A model generated the notes under the pieces. That model saw only the letters and a list, made by a program, of their open reading frames with translations. It made no database searches and was not told where the DNA came from. Positions 46,054 through 55,469 of a DNA stretch of 64,000 bases are shown piece by piece. A program made the position numbers and the translations under genes. This DNA is from AP-15 sp963781215 (lineage in GTDB: Bacteria > Pseudomonadota > Alphaproteobacteria > ATCC43930 > CGMCC-115725). Each line of letters starts with the position of its first letter. Position 1 is the first letter of the stretch. Where the stretch lies: contig CAWAFE010000028.1 of NCBI GenBank assembly GCA_963781215.1, positions 62,001-126,000 on the forward strand. Direction: 5' to 3'.

Positions 46054-49000
46054 TCAAGACTGCATCAGCCGCTGCCACCAGCCCTTGCGCGGATCAGCCG
46101 GCTTCTGCGACACCGTCTGCACGGGATGCGCCGGTGGCGGCTCCGCGGCGGTCGCTTCGGACGCTGAAGGCGGAGCCGTCTCGACGGGAAGCGGTGCCGC
46201 AGGTTCCGCCTCGGCGGCAGGCGGCGGCACGGCCGGAGCGGCATCACCAATCTCTACGGCCGTCCCCAAGTGCGCCGGGCCATTGTCGTCCGGCTCCAGC
46301 AAAGGCGGCGCCATCTGCCAAGGCGGTACCGACTCGGGAAAAACCGGCGGCGCGGGTTCCGCCTCGGCGGCGGGCGGCATGGCCGGCGCGACGTCGCGAA
46401 CCTCCACGGCCGGCTCGGGATACGCCGGGCCAATGGAGCCCGGCTCCTGCGAAGGCGGCGTCATTTGCCAAGCCGGCACAGTCTCGGCAAAGACCGGCGC
46501 TGCGATTTCCGCCTCGGCGGTGGACGGCATCGTCGGCGGATTGACGAGCCCGGCGCCTTTTGCCTCCTCGGTCGGATCGGCGCGAGTGGGTTCTGCGCCA
46601 TTCCCGGTGGCGAACGGCCCGCCTTGGCCCGCCGCATCCGCCATTTCGCCATTACCCGACATTGTCGGCACGGCTGCTGTTGCAGCGGCGGCAACCGGCA
46701 TCTCCACGCTCGCCTCCGGCAGCCATCCCGCGGCTGTTGCGGCGGTCGCCGTCTCCTTTTCCTCGACCTCGGCGGTCGGCAGGATTTCGATCTCGGCGGC
46801 GGGATGTGCCGTCTCGAAACCCGTCTCGGCGCCGGCCTCGCGCCGGTCCTTGCGCCTACCGCCGCGACGCCCGCGACGGCGGCGGTGCTGCTCGGCGTTG
46901 GCCTCGTCGCCGCCGTCAGGGTCCTCACTGCCGGCGGCAACCGGTGCGCCTTCTTCCCCGGCCCGCTCGACCGGTTCCGCGGCACGCGCGGCGGGCGTCT
47001 CCTCGTGCCGCCGCCGGCGGCGGCGGCGGCGCCTGCCACGGCCGCGATCCTCGCGATCTTCCTCGGCCGCGGGCTCCGGGGGCTCTGCCGCGATGCCCTC
47101 GGCCTCTTCCTCGACTTCCTCGTCCTCCTCGTCCTCGTCGATCGCCGGCGCCTGCGTCAACGGAGCGGGCAATGGGGCGATCGCCTCGCCCGGCCCGTAG
47201 GCGCGCAGCCGCTCCAGCCGGAAAGCCGGCGGGATCAGCGCATCGTCGCGCGCCACCAGCACGTGAATGGCGTAGCGGGCCTCGACCTGCGCCAGCGAGT
47301 CGCGCTTTTGATTGAGGATGTAGAGGGCGACCGTGGTCGGGACATAGACGCAGATCTCCGCCGAGCGCCGCCTGATCCCCTCCTCCTCGATCGACCGCAG
47401 CACATAGAGCGCCGCCGACTCGGTGGAGCGGATGAACCCCGTGCCGCCGCAATGCGGGCAGGGCAGGGTCGAGGTTTCGACCAGCGACGGGCGCAGCCGC
47501 TGCCGCGACATTTCGAGCAGACCGAACGCGCTGATCCGGCCGACCTGAATGCGGGCGCGGTCGTTCTTAAGCGCCTCCTTGAGCCGGCGCTCGACCGCAC
47601 CCTGGTTGCGGTGCTCCTCCATGTCGATGAAGTCGATGACGATCAGCCCGGCGAGGTCGCGCAGCCGCAGCTGCCGGGCGATCTCCTCGGCCGCTTCGAG
47701 GTTGGTGCGCAGCGCCGTCTCCTCGATGTTGCGCTCGCGCGTCGAGCGGCCCGAGTTGACGTCGATGGCGACCAGCGCCTCAGTCTGGTTGAGCACCACA
47801 TAGCCGCCCGAGCGCAGCTGCACGATCGGCGAATGGATCGCGTCGAGCTGGCTTTCGACCTGGAACCGGTGCAGTAGCCCGATCTGCGGGTCGCGATAGG
47901 GCTGAACGCGCTTGGCGTGGCTCGGCATCAGCATCTTCATAAATGCCTTGGCCGTGCGGTAGCCGTCTTCGCCCTCGACCAGGACCTCGTCGATGTCGCG
48001 GGTATAGAGGTCGCGGATCGACCGCTTGATCAGATTGCCTTCCTCGTAGATCAACGACGGCGCGCTCGACCGCAGCGTCATATCGCGGATCTCATTCCAC
48101 AGACGCAGCAGATATTCGTAGTCGCGCTTGATCTCCGCCTTCGAGCGCTCGGCGCCGGCGGTGCGGACGATGACGCCCATCCCGTCGGGGATGTCGAGCT
48201 CCTCGAGAATGTCCTTGAGGCGGCGGCGGTCGCCGAGGCTGGTGATCTTGCGCGAGACGCCGCCGCCGCGCGCGGTGTTCGGCATCAGCACGCAATAACG
48301 GCCGGCGAGCGACAGATAGGTCGTCAGCGCCGCCCCCTTGTTGCCACGCTCCTCCTTGGTGACCTGGACCAGCATGATCTGGCGCCGCTTGACCACCTCC
48401 TGGATTTTGTAGTGGCGGAAGGTTCGCGAGCGCTGAGTTTCGGCTTCCTCGAATTCGTCGCCGCCGAGCGTCTCGATGATTTCGGCGTCGCCATCCTCGC
48501 CATTGCCCGAGGCGGGAGCCTCGACAGGCGCGAAAGCCTCGTCCGATGCCGGGAACGGATCGGCCCGATACGGCAGCACATCGCCGGCGGCGCCGTCCGC
48601 CCCGCTCTCCTGCTTCGAATCGGGCAGCTCCATACGCCCGGTCGAAGGGAAGGCGTCAGCCGCCGGCACATCCGCCTCGGCACGCCAGAAGGCTGCCGCC
48701 GGCTCGACGGCCGGCGCGGCATCTTCCCACGGCAGCGGGCCAAGAGCGGCCTCGGACCGTTCGGCGGGTTCGGCAGCGGCGGTTTCGTCCTCGGATTCGG
48801 TGGACTCTTCCATGGCCCCTGCCGCGGCGTCGGGGACCGCTACCGGCTCCGGTAGTGCCGTCGCCAGCGAGGCCGCGGCCTCATCGTCATTCTCAGCCGA
48901 AGTCGCCCCGAGCTCAGCGTCTTCGGGCACCGCTTCGCCATCGCCCGGCTCGCGGTCGGCGACCGGGATCCGGTAATAATCGGGATGGATCTCGCTGAAC

Positions 49001-49209
49001 GCCAGGAAGCCGTGGCGGTTGCCGCCGTAGTCGACAAAGGCCGCCTGCAGCGACGGCTCGACGCGGGTAACCTTGGCGAGATAGATATTGCCCTTTACCT
49101 GCTTCTTGGTCGACGATTCGAAATCGAACTCTTCGAGACGGCTGCCGTTGAGAACCACCACCCGCGTCTCTTCAGGATGGGTGGCGTCGATGAGCATGCG
49201 CTTTGCCAT
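46054..49209 (-). CDS. rne: Ribonuclease E
   Basis: Endoribonuclease that starts mRNA decay and processes rRNA. From the ATG of MAKRMLIDATHPEETRV it has 1051 residues. An S1-domain start (KGNIYLAKVTRVEPSLQAAFVDYGG) is interrupted at about residue 75 by a roughly 180-residue acidic Ala/Glu-rich insert. The S1 domain then resumes (HYKIQEVVKRRQIMLVQV). The catalytic DNase-I-like region has AIDVNSGRSTRERNIEE and IVIDFIDM. The zinc-link is CPHCGGTG. The C-terminus is low-complexity and Arg- or Glu-rich, the scaffold for degradosome partners in relatives. The upstream gap is 499 bases. Confidence 0.95.
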   Translation of the reverse strand: MAKRMLIDATHPEETRVVVLNGSRLEEFDFESSTKKQVKGNIYLAKVTRVEPSLQAAFVDYGGNRHGFLAFSEIHPDYYRIPVADREPGDGEAVPEDAELGATSAENDDEAAASLATALPEPVAVPDAAAGAMEESTESEDETAAAEPAERSEAALGPLPWEDAAPAVEPAAAFWRAEADVPAADAFPSTGRMELPDSKQESGADGAAGDVLPYRADPFPASDEAFAPVEAPASGNGEDGDAEIIETLGGDEFEEAETQRSRTFRHYKIQEVVKRRQIMLVQVTKEERGNKGAALTTYLSLAGRYCVLMPNTARGGGVSRKITSLGDRRRLKDILEELDIPDGMGVIVRTAGAERSKAEIKRDYEYLLRLWNEIRDMTLRSSAPSLIYEEGNLIKRSIRDLYTRDIDEVLVEGEDGYRTAKAFMKMLMPSHAKRVQPYRDPQIGLLHRFQVESQLDAIHSPIVQLRSGGYVVLNQTEALVAIDVNSGRSTRERNIEETALRTNLEAAEEIARQLRLRDLAGLIVIDFIDMEEHRNQGAVERRLKEALKNDRARIQVGRISAFGLLEMSRQRLRPSLVETSTLPCPHCGGTGFIRSTESAALYVLRSIEEEGIRRRSAEICVYVPTTVALYILNQKRDSLAQVEARYAIHVLVARDDALIPPAFRLERLRAYGPGEAIAPLPAPLTQAPAIDEDEEDEEVEEEAEGIAAEPPEPAAEEDREDRGRGRRRRRRRRRHEETPAARAAEPVERAGEEGAPVAAGSEDPDGGDEANAEQHRRRRGRRGGRRKDRREAGAETGFETAHPAAEIEILPTAEVEEKETATAATAAGWLPEASVEMPVAAAATAAVPTMSGNGEMADAAGQGGPFATGNGAEPTRADPTEEAKGAGLVNPPTMPSTAEAEIAAPVFAETVPAWQMTPPSQEPGSIGPAYPEPAVEVRDVAPAMPPAAEAEPAPPVFPESVPPWQMAPPLLEPDDNGPAHLGTAVEIGDAAPAVPPPAAEAEPAAPLPVETAPPSASEATAAEPPPAHPVQTVSQKPADPRKGWWQRLMQS

Positions 49210-49708
49210 TCGGGCGTGACTCCGAGGCGCGCTGCTGCGGCCGCGCGAAATTCGGCCGGCGGCGCGATCCCGTGTGCAAGGAAGCCGGCAACGCCTGAAC
49301 TCATTCCCTGCGGGAACGATTGGATATCGGCCATCGCGTATCTCATCAGGGGGACGGCTTCGGGTTCCTACGATGGGGGCCGTCGGGCGCCGCGGCACGT
49401 GCGCGGCGGCAAGCAAGTTGCCGCTCCCACGGGCTTGTGTCGCGGTGTCCCACCGGGCGCGGCGCCCGGCAGGCGGACGGCGGTTTTTCGCAGGCACTAA
49501 TGTATAGAGTGAAACGCCCCGCCACAATGATTTCGTCCGAACCGCGGGAAGGCTGGTGGTTTCGATCCCAAAAACAGCGGGGCGGTGCGACAAAACTTCC
49601 TTGGAACAGCCGCCCCGGCAGCGCATATAGAAACCCGCCGCGCGGGGACGGGACGGTCGGTCTGGCGGGCGGCTGAATAGTAGAGGAGCGCCCGCGCCGC
49701 CCCGTACG
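49210..49708. other. Divergent intergenic region between rne and the PBP1A gene
   Basis: No convincing gene in these 499 bases. On the minus strand a weak promoter, TTGTGG, is followed after about 15 bases by TATACA (around 49501-49527). It would give rne a leader of roughly 290 bases, as in E. coli where a long leader allows self-regulation. A 17-base palindrome (CCGGGCGCGGCGCCCGG, around 49453-49469) precedes a T run but is too distant from it to be a terminator. Confidence 0.35.
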
Positions 49709-52201
49709 ATGGTGAAGCTGGTCCGCTTTCTGTTTGTCTGCGCGGTGCTCCTGGCGATCGCCGGTTGCGGCTTCGTGGGCGTCACGCTGTGGTATTTCGG
49801 CCGTGACCTGCCGGACTACCAGCAGTTGGCGCACTACCAGCCGCCGATCATGACGCGGGTCCAGGCGGGCGACGGCCGGCTTCTGGCCGACTACGCGACC
49901 GAACGCCGAATCTTCGTGCCGATACAGGCGATCCCAAAGCGGGTCGTCGACGCGTTTCTGTCGGCCGAGGACAAGAATTTCTACAATCATCACGGCGTCG
50001 ATCCGCTGTCGATCATGCGGGCGGCGATCACCGATGTCGGCCGGCTGCGGGCGAGCCGCCGCCCGGTCGGGGCCTCGACGATCACCCAGCAGGTCGCCAA
50101 GAACATGCTGCTGACCAACGAGATTTCGGTCGAGCGCAAGATCAAGGAAATCCTGCTGGCGACCCGGATCGAGGCGGCGATGTCCAAGGACCGCATCCTC
50201 GAGCTCTATCTCAACGAGATCTATCTCGGCGCCGGCGCCTATGGCGTGGCATCGGCGGCGCAGACCTATTTCGACAAGTCGCTGGACGAACTGACGCTCT
50301 CCGAGGCGGCGTTTCTCGCCGGGCTGCCCAAGGCGCCCAACCGGTACAATCCGAGCCGCTATCCCGAGGCGGCCAAGGCGCGGCGCGACTGGGTCGTCGA
50401 CCGAATGGTCGAGGACGGCGTTGCGACGAAACAGGAAGCGGCGCAGGCCGAGGCCGCGCCGGTGGCACCGCGCCGCCCCCGCGAGACCGAGCAGGTCAAG
50501 GCGCCGTATTTTGCCGAGGAGGTGCGGCGCGAGCTGCTCCAGCGCTACGGCGACAAGGTGCTCTACGGCGCCGGGCTCTCGGTCCGCACCAGCCTCGACG
50601 TGCGACTGCAGGCGGATGCGGACAAGGCGCTGCGTGCCGGGCTGATCGCCTACGACCATGTTCACGGCGGCTGGCGCGGCGCGATCGCCCGTATCGAAGT
50701 CAAGGACGATTGGCCGGCCCGCCTCGCCGGTGTGGCGGTGCCGCCGGTAGCGACCGATGTCGGCTGGCGGCTGGCGGTGGTCTTGCGCACCGACCGGGAC
50801 GGCGCGGCGATCGGGTTCGCCGACGGCGCATCGGGGCAGATCCCGTTTGCCGAGATGCGCTGGGCGCGGCCGCGGCACAACGACGCCAGCCTCGGGCCCC
50901 CGCCGCGCGGCGCCGCCGACGTGGTCAAGCCCGGCGATGTGGTGATGGCCGCGCCGATCGCCCTAGCCCCCACCAAGGCCGAGCCGGTCAACACGAAGAG
51001 ACCGGCCGTCTTCACCCTGTGCCAGGTGCCGGAAGTTTCCGGAGCGCTGGTCGCGCTCGATCCGCATACCGGCCGCGTGCTGGCGATCAGCGGCGGGTTC
51101 AGCTTTGCCATCAGCCAGTTCGACCGGGCGACCCAGGCCTATCGGCAGACCGGCTCGGCAATCAAGCCCTTCGTTTTTCTGACGGCACTCGACCATGGCT
51201 TCACGCCGTCGACCCTGGTCAGCGACGCCCCGATCTCGCTGCCGCAAGGCCCCGGCCTGCCGATGTGGACGCCGAACAACTACACTGAGCGATTCCTAGG
51301 GATGGTGCCACTGCGAGTTGGTCTGGAGAAGTCGATCGACACCTTGACGGTGCGGCTCGCCACGATGATCGGGATCGAGCCGATCGCCGACACCGTCGAG
51401 CGCCTGGGGATCATGGACCACATGCCGCGCGAATATTCGATGACCCTCGGCGCCGGCGTCACCACCCCGCTACGCCTGACCGCCGCCTACGCGATGCTGG
51501 TCAACGGCGGCAAGCGCATCACCCCGACCCTGATCGACCGCGTCCAGGACCGCAACGGGGCGACGATCTTTCGCGCCGACCGGCGGTCCTGCGACGGCTG
51601 CAGCGGCGTCGACTGGGAGCATCAGCCGGTGCCGGTCATCCCCGACACCCGCGAGCAGGTGGCCGATCCGGGCTCGGCCTTCCAGATGGTGTCGATGATG
51701 GAGGGGGTGGTCCAGCGCGGCACCGGCACGGCGGTGAAGGCCGTCGGCAAGCCGATCGCCGGCAAGACCGGGACCACCAACGACTATCACGATGCCTGGT
51801 TCGAGGGCTTCTCCCCCGACCTCGCCGCCGGCGTGTATGTCGGCTACGATGATCCGGACAGCCTTGGCAAGGACCAGACCGGCGGGCACGTCGCCGCGCC
51901 GATCTTCCGCGATTTCATGATCGCGGCATTGCAGGACGAGCCGGCGACCGAGTTCCGCATTCCACCGGGGATGCGGATCTACCGCGTCGACCCGGGCACC
52001 GGCCTGCCCGCCGGCTCGGGCGGGCCGGCGATCTACGAGGCGTACAAGCCCGGCACCGAGCCCGGCAACAACCGCGCTCCTGCCGTCGACGGCGCACCCG
52101 CCGAGGCCGACGGGGTCCCGGTTGCGTCGACCGGCGACGGCGAAGGCATGGCGATGCCGGTGCGCGGGGCTCCGGCGAGCGGCACCGGCGGCCTATATTA
52201 G
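49709..52201 (+). CDS. mrcA: Penicillin-binding protein 1A
   Basis: Bifunctional peptidoglycan synthase anchored by one N-terminal transmembrane segment (FLFVCAVLLAIAGCGFV). The glycosyltransferase domain has E87 in SAEDKNFYNHHGVDP and GASTITQQVAKNM. The transpeptidase domain has S483-A-I-K486 (TGSAIKPF) and K686-T-G (GKTGTTND). The SxN motif reads S542-I-D544, with Asp instead of the usual Asn. The 830-residue length is normal for the group. A central OB-like region and a Pro/Gly-rich C-terminus are present. It starts at ATG 49709. Confidence 0.95.
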   Translation: MVKLVRFLFVCAVLLAIAGCGFVGVTLWYFGRDLPDYQQLAHYQPPIMTRVQAGDGRLLADYATERRIFVPIQAIPKRVVDAFLSAEDKNFYNHHGVDPLSIMRAAITDVGRLRASRRPVGASTITQQVAKNMLLTNEISVERKIKEILLATRIEAAMSKDRILELYLNEIYLGAGAYGVASAAQTYFDKSLDELTLSEAAFLAGLPKAPNRYNPSRYPEAAKARRDWVVDRMVEDGVATKQEAAQAEAAPVAPRRPRETEQVKAPYFAEEVRRELLQRYGDKVLYGAGLSVRTSLDVRLQADADKALRAGLIAYDHVHGGWRGAIARIEVKDDWPARLAGVAVPPVATDVGWRLAVVLRTDRDGAAIGFADGASGQIPFAEMRWARPRHNDASLGPPPRGAADVVKPGDVVMAAPIALAPTKAEPVNTKRPAVFTLCQVPEVSGALVALDPHTGRVLAISGGFSFAISQFDRATQAYRQTGSAIKPFVFLTALDHGFTPSTLVSDAPISLPQGPGLPMWTPNNYTERFLGMVPLRVGLEKSIDTLTVRLATMIGIEPIADTVERLGIMDHMPREYSMTLGAGVTTPLRLTAAYAMLVNGGKRITPTLIDRVQDRNGATIFRADRRSCDGCSGVDWEHQPVPVIPDTREQVADPGSAFQMVSMMEGVVQRGTGTAVKAVGKPIAGKTGTTNDYHDAWFEGFSPDLAAGVYVGYDDPDSLGKDQTGGHVAAPIFRDFMIAALQDEPATEFRIPPGMRIYRVDPGTGLPAGSGGPAIYEAYKPGTEPGNNRAPAVDGAPAEADGVPVASTGDGEGMAMPVRGAPASGTGGLY

Positions 52202-52241
52202 GGTCAGGCGTTATCGAACCAACGGACGAACGGAGCGAGCC

Positions 52242-53367
52242 ATGCGCGCCGAAATTCAGGCGGTCGCCGACGACATCGCTAAGTCGCTGGCGCTGCTGAG
52301 GAGGCATCTTTGACTGGGAGACCGCAACCCGGCGCCTTGCCGAGCTGAACGCGGCGGCCGAGAACCCGAAGCTGTGGGATGATGCCGCCGCGGCGCAAAG
52401 GCTGCTGCGCGAGCGCACCCGGCTCGACCAGGCGATCGCCGGCTACCAGCGGATCGAGCGCGATGTCGACGAGGCGCTGGAGCTGATCGAATTGGGCGAA
52501 GCCGAGGGCGAGGCGGCGGTCGTCGCCGAGGCCGAGGCAGCACTCGAAAAGCTCCACGCCGAGGCGGGGCGGCGCGAACTCGAAAGCCTGCTCTCGGGCG
52601 AGGCTGATGGCAACGACTGCTATCTCGAAGTTCACGCCGGGGCCGGCGGCACCGAGGCGCAGGACTGGGCCGAGATGCTGCTGCGGATGTATGTGCGCTG
52701 GGCCGAGGCCCACGACTACAAGACCGAATGGCTCGAAGAGAGCGGCGGCGAGGAGGCCGGGCTCAAATCGGCGACGATCGTGGTGCGTGGCCCCGATGCC
52801 TATGGCTGGCTCAAGACCGAGAGCGGCGTGCACCGGTTGGTGCGCATCTCGCCCTTCGACTCGAACGCGCGCCGCCACACGAGCTTCGCCTCGGTCTGGG
52901 TTTATCCGGTCGTCGACGACAAGATCGAGGTCGAAATCAACGACAAGGATTTGCGAATCGACACCTACCGCTCCTCGGGCGCCGGCGGGCAGCACGTCAA
53001 CAAGACCGACAGCGCGGTGCGCATCACCCATGGCCCGAGCGGCATCGTCGTGCAGTGCCAGAGCGAGCGCTCGCAGCACCAGAACCGCGCCCATGCCTTC
53101 GCCATGCTGCGCGCCCGGCTCTACGAGGCCGAATTGCAGCGCCGCGAAGCCGCGACCGAGGCGATGAACGCGACCAAGACCGATATCGGCTGGGGCCACC
53201 AGATCCGGTCCTACGTGCTGCAGCCCTACCAGATGGTCAAAGATTTGCGCACCGGGGTCGAGACCTCGAACACCGGCGCGGTGCTCGACGGCGATCTCGA
53301 CCGTTTTCTCGCCGCGGCGCTCGCCGCCCGCATCGAGGGCGCCGACGCAATCGCGGTCAGCCCCTGA
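52242..53367 (+). CDS. prfB: Peptide chain release factor 2, programmed +1 frameshift
   Basis: RF2 releases the chain at UAA and UGA. The 23-codon first frame ends at an in-frame TGA at 52311-52313, and translation continues after a +1 shift. The slip site CTT TGA C, with a GAGGAGG element three bases before the CTT, is the known prfB recoding signal. This lets RF2 control its own level, since TGA read-through falls when RF2 is scarce. The second frame has anticodon mimic SPF (RISPFDSN), and the catalytic GGQ in SGAGGQHVNKTDSA. Corrected length is about 374 residues. Confidence 0.96.
52297..52314 (+). promoter_or_regulatory. prfB programmed frameshift signal
   Basis: A purine-rich anti-Shine-Dalgarno match (GAGGAGG) sits three bases before CTT-TGA-C at 52308-52314. 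The spacing corresponds to that of the well-studied E. coli prfB site (AGGGGGTATCTTTGAC). This forms the +1 recoding site at the first in-frame stop. It is distinct from the accidental-looking frameshifts elsewhere in the window. Confidence 0.93.
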
Positions 53368-53843
53368 TCGGATCGGCCCCGCGGGCCGACGCGATCGTCG
53401 TGCTCGGCTGCCCGAGCCGGGCGCGGCTGACCCGCCGGGTCGAACGCGGTGTCGCGCTTGCCCGTGCGGGCGCCGCACCACTGCTGGTGCTGTCGGGCGG
53501 CGGCAACAGCCCCGCTCCCGAGGCAACGCTGATGCGCGATTTCGCTCTCGTCCGCGGCGTGCCTCCGACTGGGCTGCTGCTCGAGCCCAATTCGCGCGAT
53601 ACGGTCGAGAACGCGCGCGAGACCGCCCGCCTCCTGGCCGCGCGCGGGCTCCGTTCGGTGATCCTGGTCAGCGACCGGACCCACCTGCCGCGGGCGACGC
53701 TGCTCTTCCGCCTAGCCGGGATCAGGGTCGCGGCTTGCTCCGGCATCCCGGCGCCGTCGCTCCTGCGGGAGGCGAGCGCTGCGGCCCGCGAGGCGGCGGC
53801 GCTGCCGTGGAGCCTCTGCCGCGCCCTGCTGCGGCGAAATTGA
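53364..53843 (+). CDS. YdcF-like DUF218 protein
   Basis: A roughly 160-residue protein with the DUF218 core: ADAIVVLGCPSRARLTRRVERGVALARAG at the N-terminus, then NSRDTVENARETARLLAARG and a SVILVSDRTHLPRATLLF segment. The family binds nucleotides or envelope sugars and is mostly unassigned; some relatives join in envelope biogenesis. No ATG, GTG or TTG lies in frame just before the conserved start. The only near codon is CTG at 53364, overlapping the prfB stop. The start is therefore uncertain. It ends 49 bases from convergent hemA. Confidence 0.75.
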   Translation: MIGSAPRADAIVVLGCPSRARLTRRVERGVALARAGAAPLLVLSGGGNSPAPEATLMRDFALVRGVPPTGLLLEPNSRDTVENARETARLLAARGLRSVILVSDRTHLPRATLLFRLAGIRVAACSGIPAPSLLREASAAAREAAALPWSLCRALLRRN

Positions 53844-53892
53844 AACGGCGGATGGGGTAGGTTTGGCTCGGCTGGCCGCCGCCGCGCCTGGG

Positions 53893-55098
53893 TCACGCGG
53901 CGCGGGCGAGGGTGAGGCGGTCCCAGACCTCGGCGAGGGCGGCGGCGAGGGCATTAATGTCGGCGTCGCTGTGCAGCGGGGTTGGGGTCAGGCGCAGGCG
54001 CTCGGTGGCGCGCGGCACGGTCGGGTAGTTGATCGGCTGCACATAGATCCTGTGGCGCTGCAACAGCTCGTCCGCGGCGGCCTTGCACCGCGCCGCGTCG
54101 CCGACCAGCACCGGCACGATATGACTTTGCGACGGCATCACCGGCAGGCCGGCTTCGGCGAGGCGTCGCTTGACCGCGGCGGCGCGCTCCTGATGGCGCT
54201 CGCGCTCGACCTGGCTCCCCTTTAGATGGCGGATGCCGGCGAGTGCTCCAGCGGCCAGCGCCGGCGGCAGCGAGGTGGTGAAGATGAAACCCGGCGCGTG
54301 GCTGCGGACAAAATCGACGAGTGCCGAGGAGCCGGCGATATAGCCGCCCATCACCCCGAACGCCTTGCCGAGCGTCCCCTGAATGACCGTCGGCCGGCGC
54401 ATGATGCCGTCGCGCTCGGCGATGCCGCCGCCGCGCGGACCGTAGAGACCGACGGCGTGCACTTCGTCGAGATAGGTCATCGCCCCGAACCGGTCGGCGA
54501 CGTCGCAAAGCGCTTCGATCGGGGCGATGTCACCGTCCATCGAATAGACCGACTCGAAACAGACGAGCTTTGGGCAACCAACCTCGACCCTCGCCAATAT
54601 GCGCGCCAGGTCATCCGGGTCGTTGTGGCGAAAGACGTGCTTTTCGGCGCGGCTGTTGCGAATGCCGGCGATCATCGAGGCGTGGTTGTTCGCATCGGAA
54701 AAAACCACTGTCCCCGGCAGCTCGCGCGCCAGTGTCGACAGCACCGCCTCGTTGGCGACATAGCCCGAGGTGAAGAGCAGTGCCGCCTCGCGGCCGTGCA
54801 GGTCGGCCAGCTCCTCTTCCAACAGCACGTGGTAATGGCTGTTGCCAGAGATGTTGCGGGTGCCGCCGGCGCCCGCACCCGCCGCCTGCAACGCCTCCGC
54901 CATCGCCGCCAGCACCGCGGGATGCTGGCCCATGCCGAGATAGTCGTTCGAGCACCACACCGTGACCTCGGCCCCGACGCGGTGATCGAAGGCGCGTGGG
55001 AAAGCCCCGCAGCGCCGCTCCAGCTCGGCAAACACGCGATAGCGCCCCTCGGCCTTCAGCGCGCCCAGCCGGTCCCTAAAAAAGCCTTCGTAATCCAT
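53893..55098 (-). CDS. hemA: 5-aminolevulinate synthase
   Basis: Makes 5-aminolevulinate from glycine and succinyl-CoA, the first step of tetrapyrrole synthesis by the C4 route typical of alphaproteobacteria. The 401-residue protein from MDYEGFFRDRLGALKAEG has RNISGNSHYHVLLEEE, DEVHAVGLYGPRGGG and the PLP lysine region IQGTLGKAFGVMGGY. An ATG four codons earlier (55110) is an alternative start. PLP is bound as in other alpha-oxoamine synthases. It supplies haem and cobalamin precursors; a cobalamin adenosyltransferase lies 2.8 kb away. Confidence 0.95.
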   Translation of the reverse strand: MDYEGFFRDRLGALKAEGRYRVFAELERRCGAFPRAFDHRVGAEVTVWCSNDYLGMGQHPAVLAAMAEALQAAGAGAGGTRNISGNSHYHVLLEEELADLHGREAALLFTSGYVANEAVLSTLARELPGTVVFSDANNHASMIAGIRNSRAEKHVFRHNDPDDLARILARVEVGCPKLVCFESVYSMDGDIAPIEALCDVADRFGAMTYLDEVHAVGLYGPRGGGIAERDGIMRRPTVIQGTLGKAFGVMGGYIAGSSALVDFVRSHAPGFIFTTSLPPALAAGALAGIRHLKGSQVERERHQERAAAVKRRLAEAGLPVMPSQSHIVPVLVGDAARCKAAADELLQRHRIYVQPINYPTVPRATERLRLTPTPLHSDADINALAAALAEVWDRLTLARAA

Positions 55099-55178
55099 CG
55101 TTTCGGCCATCCCCGAAGGCCGCCACCATAACATAATTCGAACCGGTCGCAGCGGACGACATGTCGCGGCGGGGGTGG

Positions 55179-55469
55179 CTATTTTTGCGGCGCGCACACG
55201 AAGGTCGCCCGCGCCGGCACCAGCAGCGGACAATATTCCAAGAGCCAATCGGTGTCGACCGGCGTCGCCACAGTGTTCGCCGCGCATTCCTGCTGCGCCG
55301 CCCTTTGCACCTCGGCGAGGGTGCTGACCAGCCTGTCGTAGCAGATCGCGACGCGCGGGCCCGGGTCGGTCACGCCGGCCTCGGCGGCGCGGGGAAAGGT
55401 CGCATACGGGTCAAGCGCCGAACAGCCGCCGAGCGCCGAGGCCAGAACAGCAGCCAGGATGGCCTTCAT
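55179..55469 (-). CDS. Small cysteine-rich lipoprotein
   Basis: A 96-residue protein with a lipoprotein signal (MKAILAAVLASALGGC, lipobox LGGC). The mature part has four further Cys (ICYDRL, ECAAN, EYCPLL, VCAPQK) and ends in PQK. The ATG overlaps the stop of the amidase (ATGA), so it is translationally coupled to it. I do not recognise the family. The open frame continues upstream in another reading of the amidase and that part is discarded. Confidence 0.7.
   Translation of the reverse strand: MKAILAAVLASALGGCSALDPYATFPRAAEAGVTDPGPRVAICYDRLVSTLAEVQRAAQQECAANTVATPVDTDWLLEYCPLLVPARATFVCAPQK

Noticed and set aside
46270..47877. 535-codon plus-strand frame opposite rne
   Set aside because: Opposes the conserved catalytic half of RNase E and has the composition of a shadow frame.
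49450..49490. Hairpin and T run as an intrinsic terminator upstream of mrcA
   Set aside because: The T run lies about 17 bases after the stem, too far for intrinsic termination, and neither neighbouring gene ends there.
52242..52313. 23-codon peptide as a separate gene before prfB
   Set aside because: It is the first frame of prfB; the CTTTGAC slip site and upstream GAGGAGG join it to the second frame.
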